Source of the DNA: DASSUW01 sp963789005
GTDB taxonomy: Bacteria; Actinomycetota; Thermoleophilia; Solirubrobacterales; Solirubrobacteraceae
Reading direction: 5' to 3'
Length of the DNA: 64,000 nucleotides
NCBI GenBank assembly: GCA_963789005.1
Contig: CAWBIZ010000015.1
Span: 620,001-684,000 of the forward strand
The translations under genes and the position numbers were made by a program. The notes under the pieces are model-generated. The model was not told the origin of the DNA. It searched no databases and saw only the letters and a program-made list of their open reading frames with translations. This document shows, one piece after another, positions 1-6,336 of this stretch. Each line of letters opens with the position of its first letter. Within the stretch, counting starts at the first letter, position 1.

Positions 1-209
1 CGGATGAGGAGGCCCCGCCGCCGGCGGCGACACCCGCCCCCGCCGCGCCCGAAACCAGCGCACCTCCCGCGGCCGAGGCCGAGGCAGCGACTTCTCAGGC
101 CAGCGAGGAACTGCCCTACAGCGGTGCCGATGCCGGGTTATTGGCCGTCGGCGGGATCACGTTGGTCGTGGGCGGCGTGGTCCTGAGGCTGCGCCTGCGC
201 GCCACGTAG
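1..209 (+). CDS. C-terminal fragment of a sortase-anchored surface protein
   Basis: Only the last 68 codons are in the window, read from base 3 to the TAG at 207-209. The visible part is an Ala/Pro/Glu-rich linker followed by a typical sorting signal: LPYSG, a hydrophobic stretch of about 20 residues (Leu/Val/Gly-rich), and a basic tail ending RLRLRAT. LPYSG is a variant of LPXTG with Ser at the fourth position. The protein would be secreted and linked to the cell wall, or kept in the membrane, with the Pro-rich linker spanning the wall. The functional domain lies upstream of the window, so no substrate or activity can be assigned. A long repeat region follows directly. Confidence 0.75.
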   Translation, partial: DEEAPPPAATPAPAAPETSAPPAAEAEAATSQASEELPYSGADAGLLAVGGITLVVGGVVLRLRLRAT

Positions 210-230
210 AGCGCGGCGTCTCCGCGGGAA

Positions 231-474
231 CGTCAACGGCGGCTGGGTGGGGAGGTTGGGGTGCCGGCCGGGGTGGTCGGCCTCCGGCGAGCGTCAACGG
301 CGGCTGGGTGGGGAGGTTGGGGTGCCGGCCGGGGTGGTCGGCCTCCGGCGAGCGTCAACGGCGGCTGGGTGGGGAGGTTGGGGTGCCGGCCGGGGTGGTC
401 GGCCTCCGGCGAGCGTCAACGGCGGCTGGGTGGGGAGGTTGGGGTGCCGGCCGGGGTGGTCGGCCTCGGGCGGG
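231..474 (+). repeat. Four tandem 61-bp direct repeats (left arm of mosaic repeat)
   Basis: Four head-to-tail copies start at 231, 292, 353 and 414, each beginning CGTCAACGGCGGCTGGGTGG. The first three are nearly identical; the fourth diverges in its last 15 bases. There is no spacer, so the whole 61-bp unit repeats. Reading frames run through it only because the unit is rich in GG and lacks stops. The same family returns in opposite orientation at 801-1087. Confidence 0.95.
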
Positions 475-488
475 CGGTCAAGCCGGGA

Positions 489-771
489 TTACGTGAATCT
501 CGATGCGCGCCGGTTCGCCCGAATCAACGTAAATGCTCTAGACGAGCACTTACGTGGATTTCGATGATCGCCGGTTCGCCGAAATCCACGCAACACCGGC
601 TTGACGGCACATGGGGTGTATCTCGACGATCCGCTCGGCGCCGAGATACACCCTTTGCTCCTAGGCGGAGCAGGTGTATTTCGATGATCGCGGCCGCGCC
701 CGGATACACCTAACTCCCCTAGACGAGGAGAAAGGTGTATCTCGATGCCGCCGGGCGCGCCCGGATACACC
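489..771. repeat. Five consecutive hairpin-forming repeat units, about 61 bp apart
   Basis: Stem-loops pair 489-502/520-532, 553-563/580-590 (11 bp perfect), 614-625/642-653 (12 bp perfect), 672-679/704-711 and 734-740/765-771. Units 3-5 share a GGTGTATYTCGA left arm and an ATACACC right arm. Units 1-2 use diverged arms (TTACGT, CGTGGATTTCG) that keep the complementarity. Left arms start 58-64 bp apart, close to the period of the flanking repeats. Compensatory change between arms suggests that the fold, not the sequence, is kept. No gene is evident. Confidence 0.9.
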
Positions 772-800
772 AAACTCCCTTCCTCGCGCCGCGAAAGGCT

Positions 801-1087
801 CCCCAACCTCCCTACCCAGCCGCAGTTGACGTTCGCCCGAGCCCACCGCACCGCCCGGCACCCTCACCCTCACCCTCCTTACCCAGCGCCAGTTGACGTT
901 CGCCCGAGCCCACCGCACCGCCCGGCACCCTCACCCTCCTTACCCAGCCGCAGTTGGCGTTCGCCCGAGGCCGACGACCGCGGCCGGCGCCCCAGCTTCC
1001 CTACCCAGCCGCAGTTGACCTTCGCCGGAGGCCGACCGCCGCGGAAGGCGCCGCAGCTTCCTACCCAGCCGCAGTTGACGTTCGCCT
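801..1087 (-). repeat. Five inverted copies of the 61-bp repeat (right arm of mosaic repeat)
   Basis: Copies of the 231-474 family lie here in reverse orientation. The anchor CAGTTGACGTTCGCC or a variant recurs with GTTGAC/GTTGGC at 825, 892, 953, 1014 and 1074, so spacing is 67, 61, 61 and 60 bp. The first copy is partial. Copies differ from each other more than in the left arm. The last copy runs up to the tsaE promoter box at 1087. Left and right arms could pair over the hairpin cluster. Confidence 0.9.
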
Positions 1088-1092
1088 AGCCT
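1087..1092 (+). promoter_or_regulatory. -10 box TAGCCT for tsaE (leaderless start)
   Basis: TAGCCT sits 7 nt before the GTG at 1100. With initiation about 7 bp downstream of the box, the mRNA would begin at the start codon. No ribosome-binding site is present. Confidence 0.5.
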
Positions 1093-1099
1093 GACGCGC

Positions 1100-1511
1100 G
1101 TGTTGACCACCACTCCCGAGGACACGGAGCGCGCGGGCGCGGAGCTGGCCGCGACCCTCCGCCCCGGGGATGTCGTGCTCGTCTCCGGTGAGCTCGGGGC
1201 GGGCAAGACGACGTTCGTGCGCGGGGCGCTGGGCGCGCTCGGGGTCGCCGGGCCGGTGACGAGCCCGACCTTCGTCGTCGGTCACGCGTATGACGGCACG
1301 CAAGGGCCCGTTTCGCACCTCGACCTGTATCGCCTTGCAGGGATGGGGGACGAGGATCCCGGCCTGCTCGAGCCCGTTCTTCGCTCCCGACGCGATCGCG
1401 TTCGTCGAGTGGCCCGAGCAGGCGCCCGGGGCGTGGCCGGCGGCGAGGGTGGCGGCTCGCGTCCAGCTCGCGCACGCCGGAGGCGACTCGAGGACGGTCG
1501 AGGTCGCATGA
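1100..1511 (+). pseudogene. tsaE: tsaE, tRNA t6A synthesis ATPase, interrupted by one frameshift
   Basis: TsaE is the P-loop ATPase that works with TsaB and TsaD to put threonylcarbamoyl on A37 of ANN-decoding tRNAs. Residues 1-92 from GTG 1100 show the Walker A region GELGAGKTTFV, the TSPTF motif and HLDLYRL. After DPGLLEP (codon ending 1375) an extra base near 1376 throws the frame. The neighbouring frame then resumes with FFAPDAIAFVEWPEQ and ends VEVA at a TGA overlapping the tsaB ATG (ATGA). Read as written, the first part runs in frame into tsaB, giving an artificial 407-residue TsaE-TsaB fusion with an arginine-rich junction. Since tsaE is normally essential, a sequence error is the simplest explanation; a real -1 frameshift is less likely. 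Confidence 0.85.
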
Positions 1512-2323
1512 TCCTCGGCTTCGACACCGCTACCTCGGCGACCGCCGCCGGCGTGTGGACGCCCGGCGGGCCGGCGGTCGAGCGCCGTGACGATCCCGCG
1601 CCGGACGGCCGGCCGGCACACGCGAGCCGGCTGCTCGTGCTGATCGAAGAGGCGCTGGCCGCCGCCGGCGCCGGCTGGGACGACGTCGAGCGGATCGCGG
1701 TCGGCGTCGGGCCGGGCGGCTTCACCGGGCTCCGTCTCGGCATCGCCACCGCCCGCGCGCTCGCCCAGACACGAAACCTCCCCCTCGTCGGAGTCTCCAG
1801 CCTCGAGGCACTCGCCGCGGGAGCCGCCGACGACGCCCGCCGCTTCGTCGCCGACGAGGCGCGCTGGGACGAGGACCGCGCGGTGACGCGCGACGCGGGG
1901 GTCAGACCCCTTGAGTCGCCGGGGCTCAAGGGGTCTGACCCCATCGGGGACGCCGACCGCGCGGCGGAAGGTAAAGGGGTCAGGCCCCTTCACGTCGTCG
2001 CCGTCATCGACGCGCGGCGCGGCGAGGTGTTCGCCTCCTCGCCGGGCGCCTTCGGCCCACTCGCGATCGCCCCCGCCGAGCTGGCCGCGCGGCTCGAGCC
2101 GGGCTCGCTGGCCATCGGGGACGGGGCGGTACGCTTTCGGGAGGAGCTCGAGCGGGCCGGGGCGGTGATCCCGGTGGACGGGTCGGAGCTGCACCGGGTG
2201 AGCGCGCTGCACGTGTGCCGCCTCGGAGCGGACGAGCCGCCCGGCGACCGCGACGCTCTGCTTCCCGACTACCGCCGCGAGCCGGACGCCAAGCCACGCA
2301 GCACGGAAAGCCTTCCGCCTTGA
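1508..2323 (+). CDS. tsaB: TsaB, t6A threonylcarbamoyl transferase complex dimerisation subunit
   Basis: TsaB is the ASKHA-fold partner that binds TsaD. The N-terminus MILGFDTATSATAAGVW and the GVGPGGFTGLRLGIATARAL motif (about residues 60-80) are typical. The family core VVAVIDARRGEVFAS follows only after about 45 extra residues encoded by palindromic repeats at 1898-1990. The extra segment reads GVRPLESPGLKGSDP and continues with no stop codon. The last residues, ESLPP, and the TGA come from the repeat unit at 2301, so the native C-terminus was replaced or extended. Length is 271 aa, longer than the usual ~230. It starts at an ATG overlapping the tsaE stop and is followed by rimI and tsaD. 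Confidence 0.93.
   Translation: MILGFDTATSATAAGVWTPGGPAVERRDDPAPDGRPAHASRLLVLIEEALAAAGAGWDDVERIAVGVGPGGFTGLRLGIATARALAQTRNLPLVGVSSLEALAAGAADDARRFVADEARWDEDRAVTRDAGVRPLESPGLKGSDPIGDADRAAEGKGVRPLHVVAVIDARRGEVFASSPGAFGPLAIAPAELAARLEPGSLAIGDGAVRFREELERAGAVIPVDGSELHRVSALHVCRLGADEPPGDRDALLPDYRREPDAKPRSTESLPP
1898..1990 (+). repeat. Palindromic GGGGTCAGACCCC elements inserted in frame in tsaB
   Basis: 1898-1915 and 1925-1942 form a perfect 18-bp inverted repeat with a 9-nt loop. A third copy, AAGGGGTCAGGCCCCTT, lies at 1974-1990. All fall inside the tsaB reading frame, between its first and second conserved blocks, and keep it open. A related AAGGGTCAGACCCTT lies at 52593-52607. Confidence 0.93.
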
Positions 2324-2420
2324 CCGACGCGTTCTCCAATCCCGGCACGGAAGGGTTTTCGCACGGAAAGCCTTCCGCCTTGCCCGCCTCGCGCTCCAAT
2401 CCCGGCACGGAAGGGTTTTC
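2301..2420 (+). repeat. Two tandem 60-bp repeat units between tsaB and rimI
   Basis: Units 2301-2360 and 2361-2420 share the first 22 bases (from GCACGGAAAGCCTTCCGCC) and the last ~26 (ending CGGCACGGAAGGGTTTTC), with a variable middle of about a dozen bases. CGGAA-AGCC-TTCCG can form a small hairpin in each. Unit 1 supplies the tsaB stop codon. The GGAAGGG at the end of unit 2 lies where a ribosome-binding site for rimI (GTG 2424) is expected. Confidence 0.92.
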
Positions 2421-2423
2421 GCG

Positions 2424-2888
2424 GTGACCGCACCGCCTGCCGCAGCCGTCGAGATCCGGCGCCTGACCTACGCCGATCTCCCGCAGGTCGTCGCCATCGA
2501 GCGGCGCGCCTTCACGAGCCCGTGGTCGCTCGCGATGTTCGTGCTCGAGCTCTCCAAGCCCTCCGGCGTCTGCCTGGCAGCCACGACGACCGAACAGGAG
2601 CTGGTCGGCTACCTCGTCTGCTCGCGCTACGACACCGTCTGGCACGTCATGAACGTGGCCGTCGACCCCGACCGGCGCCGGCGCGGGATCGGCACCGCGC
2701 TGATCGGGGCGTTGCTCGAGCGGGTCGGGCCGGACGCGCAGGTGACGCTCGAGGTGCGCCGCTCGAACGCCGGCGCGCAGGTCCTCTACGAGCGCTTCGG
2801 CTTCCGCCGGGCGGGCGTCAGGCCGCGCTACTACGCCGACAACGGCGAGGACGCGGTGATCATGTGGCGGACGACGCCGCAGGCATGA
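2424..2888 (+). CDS. rimI: RimI-type GNAT N-acetyltransferase
   Basis: The 154-aa protein is a GNAT acetyltransferase of the RimI group, which acetylates the N-terminal residue of ribosomal protein S18 and possibly other proteins using acetyl-CoA. Visible motifs are the N-terminal IRRLTYADLPQVVAIERRAF, motif A with the acetyl-CoA loop DPDRRRRGIGTALI (about residues 88-101), EVRRSNAGAQVLYERFGF and the RRAGVRPRYYADNGEDAVIM ending typical of RimI. The GTG start follows a GGAAGGG provided by the upstream repeat. The stop overlaps the tsaD ATG (ATGA), a coupling of rimI with tsaB/tsaD that is common in bacteria. Confidence 0.92.
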   Translation: MTAPPAAAVEIRRLTYADLPQVVAIERRAFTSPWSLAMFVLELSKPSGVCLAATTTEQELVGYLVCSRYDTVWHVMNVAVDPDRRRRGIGTALIGALLERVGPDAQVTLEVRRSNAGAQVLYERFGFRRAGVRPRYYADNGEDAVIMWRTTPQA

Positions 2889-3871
2889 TCCTCGCGCTCG
2901 AGACCTCCTGCGACGACACCTGCGCCGCGGTCGTCGACGACCACGGGGCCATTCGCTCCAACGTCGTCTCCTCCCAGGGCGTGCACGACCGCTTCGGCGG
3001 CGTGGTACCGGAGATCGCCTCACGCCACCACCTCGAGCTGGTCAACGCCGTCGTCGACGACGCGCTCCAGCAGGCCGACGCCACCCTCGACCACATCGAC
3101 CGCATCGCGGTCACCCAAGGGCCGGGGCTGGTCGGCGCGCTGCTGGTCGGCGTCGCGACCGCCAAGGCGCTCGCAGCGGCGCGAGGCCTGCCGCTGATCC
3201 CGGTCGACCACCTGCAGGGCCACGTGGCCGCGAACTTCGTCGCGCCAGACCCGATCGAGCCGCCGTTCGTGTGCCTGATCGCCTCCGGCGGACACACGCT
3301 GCTCACCCGAGTTGACGACCACCGCGGCTACACCCTCCTCGGCCAGACGCTCGACGACGCCGCCGGCGAGGCGTTCGACAAGGGCGCCCGGATGCTCGGC
3401 CTCGGCTACCCCGGGGGCCCGGCCCTCTCCAAGCTCGCGGCCGACGGAGACCCGACCGCCTTCGCCTTCCCCACGGCGGCCAAGGTGAAGGGCCTCGACT
3501 TCTCGTTCGCCGGCCTCAAGACCGCGCTGCTCTACAAGACCAAGGAGCTCGGCGACCAAGAAACCCACCGGAGGGCCGCCGACCTCGCCGCCAGCTACGA
3601 GCACGCCATCGTCGAGGCGCTGATGACTCGCGTGCAGCGGGCCCTCGACAACAACGAGGCGAAGCTCGCCATCGGCGGCGGCGTCGCCGCCAACCGCCTC
3701 CTCAGACAGCGCGCCGCGCAGCTCGGCGTCCCCGTCCACATCCCGCCGCCCGAGCTGTGCACCGACAACGCCGCGATGATCGGCTCGGCCGCCCGCTTCG
3801 CCGACGCCCACCCCTTCCCGGCCTACCTCGACCTCGACGCCTACGCCACCGCCCACCATCACGCTCTATAG
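2885..3871 (+). CDS. tsaD: TsaD, tRNA N6-adenosine threonylcarbamoyltransferase
   Basis: TsaD (Kae1/Gcp family) is the catalytic subunit that moves the threonylcarbamoyl group from its adenylate to A37. The 328-aa protein begins MILALETSCDDTCAAVV. It contains the ASRHHLE metal-binding histidines (HHLEL, about residues 46-50), the CLIASGGHT phosphate loop, the GEAFDKGARMLGLGYPGGP motif, SFAGLKTA and the C-terminal GGGVAANRLLR. Length is normal. It is coupled to rimI by ATGA. Its last codons overlap the putative glutaredoxin-like frame by 14 bases. Confidence 0.96.
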   Translation: MILALETSCDDTCAAVVDDHGAIRSNVVSSQGVHDRFGGVVPEIASRHHLELVNAVVDDALQQADATLDHIDRIAVTQGPGLVGALLVGVATAKALAAARGLPLIPVDHLQGHVAANFVAPDPIEPPFVCLIASGGHTLLTRVDDHRGYTLLGQTLDDAAGEAFDKGARMLGLGYPGGPALSKLAADGDPTAFAFPTAAKVKGLDFSFAGLKTALLYKTKELGDQETHRRAADLAASYEHAIVEALMTRVQRALDNNEAKLAIGGGVAANRLLRQRAAQLGVPVHIPPPELCTDNAAMIGSAARFADAHPFPAYLDLDAYATAHHHAL

Positions 3872-4094
3872 CCGGCCGGGCTGCCACCTGTGCGACGAGG
3901 CCCGCGAGGCGCTCCACCGCGTCCGAGCCCGCATGCCGTTCTCACTCGACGAGATCGACATCACGCAGGACGACGACCTCCACCGCCGCTACCTCGAGCG
4001 CATCCCGGTCGTCAAGCTCGAAAACGAGGAGCTGTTCGACTTCTTCGTCGACGAAGCGGCACTGGAGGCCAAGCTCTATCGTTGCCCGAGATGA
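3858..4094 (+). CDS. Glutaredoxin-like small thiol protein, no standard start codon
   Basis: An open frame encodes about 78 residues: ITLYSRPGCHLCDEAREAL, then a helix, a strand with EIDITQDDDLHRRY, IPVVKLENEELF and a C-terminal helix. This is the thioredoxin fold of the DUF836/glutaredoxin-like family, with a CxxC (CHLC) active site near the N-terminus and the cis-Pro motif IPVV. The frame opens only after a TGA at 3777-3779 and has no ATG, GTG or TTG before the CxxC. The ATC at 3858 fits the family N-terminus best and overlaps the tsaD stop, so a non-standard ATC start or a local sequence error is implied. It ends in ATGA overlapping rex. Placement between tsaD and the redox regulator rex suits a redox role. 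Confidence 0.75.
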   Translation: MTLYSRPGCHLCDEAREALHRVRARMPFSLDEIDITQDDDLHRRYLERIPVVKLENEELFDFFVDEAALEAKLYRCPR

Positions 4095-4777
4095 GCTTCG
4101 GCGACATCGCGACCCGCGGTGAAGGCGCAGCGCACGGAGACGGAGCCCTCGGACCGCTGTCGGATCGGCTCTCGCTTGGCGTCGCGGCGCGCCTCTCCCG
4201 GTACCTCCAGGTGCTCACGCAGGCGCGCAAGATGGGCAAGGAGACCATCTCCTCGCAGGAGCTGAGCGAGTACACGCACGTCAACTCGACGCAGATCCGC
4301 CGCGACCTCTCCGGCTTCGGCAAGTTCGGCAAGCGCGGGGTCGGCTACAACGTCGACTCGCTCGTCTCCCAGATCCGCAAGATCCTGCGCACGAGCGGGC
4401 AGCACAACATCGCGCTCTTCGGGGCCGGCCACCTCGGGCGCGCCATCGCTTCCTCGGACATCTTCGCCGACCACGGCTTCCGCGTGGTGGCCATGTTCGA
4501 CACCGACCGCACCAAGGTGGGGGAGGAGATCAACGGCGTCAAGGTGCGCCATACGGACGACGTGCCGGCGGTCGTGGAGGAGGAGGACATCGTCGTCGGG
4601 GTGCTCGCGGTGCCGACCGCGGCGGCCCAGGGACTGGCCGATCAGCTCGTCGACGCGGGCGTGAAGATCATCTTCAACTACTCTGAGTCGCTCCTGAACG
4701 TGCCGCCCGAGGTGACCGTGCACACCTCCAGCCCGGCGGTCGACCTCCTCTACGCGCTCTACTTCTACCTCACCTAG
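4091..4777 (+). CDS. rex: Rex, NADH/NAD+-sensing transcriptional repressor
   Basis: The 228-aa protein has a winged-helix DNA-binding domain (about residues 25-90, with RLSRYLQVL, SSQELSEYTHVNSTQIRRDL and the FGKFGKRGVGYNV wing) followed by a Rossmann fold with GAGHLGRA (about residues 104-111) that binds NADH/NAD+. The end ALYFYLT is typical of the swapped C-terminal helix. Rex represses fermentative and respiratory genes until NADH rises. The ATG was chosen because it overlaps the preceding stop (ATGA) and gives the family length plus about 20 extra N-terminal residues. I saw no convincing Rex operator in the window. Confidence 0.95.
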   Translation: MSFGDIATRGEGAAHGDGALGPLSDRLSLGVAARLSRYLQVLTQARKMGKETISSQELSEYTHVNSTQIRRDLSGFGKFGKRGVGYNVDSLVSQIRKILRTSGQHNIALFGAGHLGRAIASSDIFADHGFRVVAMFDTDRTKVGEEINGVKVRHTDDVPAVVEEEDIVVGVLAVPTAAAQGLADQLVDAGVKIIFNYSESLLNVPPEVTVHTSSPAVDLLYALYFYLT

Positions 4778-4783
4778 AACGAC

Positions 4784-5905
4784 TTGATCGACCTCGCCAC
4801 TGCGCGCGAGACCTTCGAGCGCTCCCAGGACCTCACGGTCGGGATCGAGGAGGAATACGCGCTCGTCCATCCCGACACGCTCGAGCTGATCCCGCGCTTC
4901 GAGGTGCTGCGCGACGCCGGCGCGAACGACCCCGTGCTCGCCGACTCGATCGCGGGCGAGCTGATCTCATCCGAGATCGAGATCCGCTCCGGCCGGGGTG
5001 AGGACGCCGCGGACGCCCGCGCCAAGCAGCAGGAGGCTCGCCGCCGCCTGTTCCGCCTCGCCGACGCGCACGGCATCAAGCTCGGCTCGACCGGCACGCA
5101 CCCGCTGTCGGACTACCGCGAGCAGCACATCATCGACACGCCGCACTACCACCGGGTCGAGGACGGCCTGAAGTACGTCGCCTGGCGCAACAACACGTTC
5201 GCGCACCAGGTGCACGTCGGCGTCCAGGGCGCCGACCGCGCGGTCAAGGTCTGCGACCGCCTGCGGCCCGTGCTCCCGATCCTGCTCGCGATCTCGGCCA
5301 ACTCGCCGTACGTCGACGGCCGCGACTCCGGCCTGCACTCCGCTCGCACGCAGATCTTCACCAAGTCGTTCCCCCGCTGCGGGGTCCCGGACTCCTTCGG
5401 CGGCTGGGAGGCGTGGGCCGAGTACGTCGACCTGCTCGTGCGCACGGGCTCGATCGTCGAGTTCACCCAGCTCTGGTGGTCCGTGCGCCCGCACCATGAC
5501 TTCGGCACCGTCGAGGTCCGGGTCTGCGACGCCCAGACCACCGCGCCGGAGGCCGACGCGCTGCAGGAGCTGATCGTCGCCTGCGTCGCGCAGGCGCTGC
5601 GGGAGATCGATGCCGGGGATGAGCCGAGCCAGATTCCGGGAAGACTGATCGAGGAGAACATGTGGCGCGCGATCCGCTACGGGCAGGACGGCCGGCTGCT
5701 CGACCTCGAGGCCGAGCGCATCGAGGAGTACCCGGCCGCGGAGGCGCTCGACCGCCTGAAGGCGTGGACGGGCGTCGACGTGATCCTGCCCGAGCTCAAC
5801 GGCGCGCAGCGCCAGCGGCGCATGATCGACGCCGGCGCCGGCCCGTACGAGGTGTACGCGAAGTGCGTCGAGGAGGCGAGAGCGACCTATGAGACAGCCG
5901 TCTGA
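4784..5905 (+). CDS. GCS2-family carboxylate-amine ligase (YbdK-like)
   Basis: The 373-aa protein belongs to the glutamate-cysteine ligase type 2 family, ATP-dependent enzymes that join the gamma-carboxyl of glutamate (or another acid) to an amine. Key motifs are LTVGIEEEYALVHPDT at the N-terminus, AGELISSEIEIRSG, GTHPLSDY, HQVHVGVQ (metal and substrate site), SANSPYVDGRDSGLHSARTQ, and GTVEVRVCDAQTT. The start is a TTG at 4784, seven bases after the rex stop. Whether it makes gamma-glutamylcysteine (EgtA-like, for ergothioneine) or has only the weak YbdK activity cannot be told. No ergothioneine genes are nearby. The next gene overlaps it by 17 nt. Confidence 0.88.
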   Translation: MIDLATARETFERSQDLTVGIEEEYALVHPDTLELIPRFEVLRDAGANDPVLADSIAGELISSEIEIRSGRGEDAADARAKQQEARRRLFRLADAHGIKLGSTGTHPLSDYREQHIIDTPHYHRVEDGLKYVAWRNNTFAHQVHVGVQGADRAVKVCDRLRPVLPILLAISANSPYVDGRDSGLHSARTQIFTKSFPRCGVPDSFGGWEAWAEYVDLLVRTGSIVEFTQLWWSVRPHHDFGTVEVRVCDAQTTAPEADALQELIVACVAQALREIDAGDEPSQIPGRLIEENMWRAIRYGQDGRLLDLEAERIEEYPAAEALDRLKAWTGVDVILPELNGAQRQRRMIDAGAGPYEVYAKCVEEARATYETAV

Positions 5906-6263
5906 AGAGGAGATCCGGGCCCTCGAGGCCGAGATGGCGAAGCTGACCGTCGACGACGTGCTGCTGCAGACGATCGTCACGCTGCTCAACCTCGGCGCCC
6001 GCAAGGCCGGGCTGGCCGACGACTCCGAGCCCGACTGGCCGCAGGTCAAGGACGCGATCGACGGCGCCCGCGCGCTGCTGCCGATCGTCGAGCCGCGCCA
6101 CGGCGAGGACCTGGCGCCCGTCAAGGACGCCCTTTCGCGGCTCCAGATGGCCTACGTGCAGCTGAGCGGCCAGCAGGCCGCGCAGCCGCCGGCGGACGAG
6201 CCGGCGCAGGAGGGTGCCGGCCCCGCACAGTCGTCAGGCAAGCTCTGGGTGCCGGGCCAGTAG
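5889..6263 (+). CDS. Small conserved protein, DUF1844-like
   Basis: The 124-aa protein has a conserved helical part, LEAEMAKLTVDDVLLQTIVTLLNLGARKAGL, followed by WPQVKDAIDGARALLPIVE and a Pro/Ala/Gln-rich tail ending GKLWVPGQ. It resembles the DUF1844 family, short proteins of unknown function. There is no signal peptide, Cys pair or clear catalytic motif. It begins inside the preceding ligase gene (17-nt overlap) and is the last gene before a strong terminator-like hairpin, so it probably closes the tsaE-rex operon. Confidence 0.7.
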   Translation: MRQPSEEEIRALEAEMAKLTVDDVLLQTIVTLLNLGARKAGLADDSEPDWPQVKDAIDGARALLPIVEPRHGEDLAPVKDALSRLQMAYVQLSGQQAAQPPADEPAQEGAGPAQSSGKLWVPGQ

Positions 6264-6280
6264 ATACACTGCCCGCCGTC

Positions 6281-6314
6281 AGCGGCGGCCCGCCCGGGCT
6301 GCCGCTTCGTTTTT
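6281..6314 (+). terminator. Intrinsic terminator or attenuator before hppA
   Basis: A 12-bp stem with one mismatch (6281-6292 with 6295-6306, loop CC) is followed by TCGTTTTT. It ends 22 nt before the hppA start. It can end the upstream operon. If the hppA promoter is the TAGATACACT at 6261-6270, the hairpin would lie in the hppA leader and act as an attenuator. Confidence 0.8.
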
Positions 6315-6336
6315 CCTTGATTCCAGAGAGGTTCCC

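Noticed and set aside
231..1087. CRISPR array
   Set aside because: The repeated unit is contiguous 61 bp with no unique spacers, and copies invert; no cas gene is near.
1100..2323. True TsaE-TsaB fusion protein
   Set aside because: The junction is arginine-rich shadow sequence, while the proper TsaE C-terminus (FFAPDAIAFVEWPEQ) lies in the adjoining frame and ends in ATGA with tsaB.
2522..2884. N-terminal extension of tsaD through rimI
   Set aside because: It is the rimI gene read in another frame; tsaD starts at the ATGA overlap.
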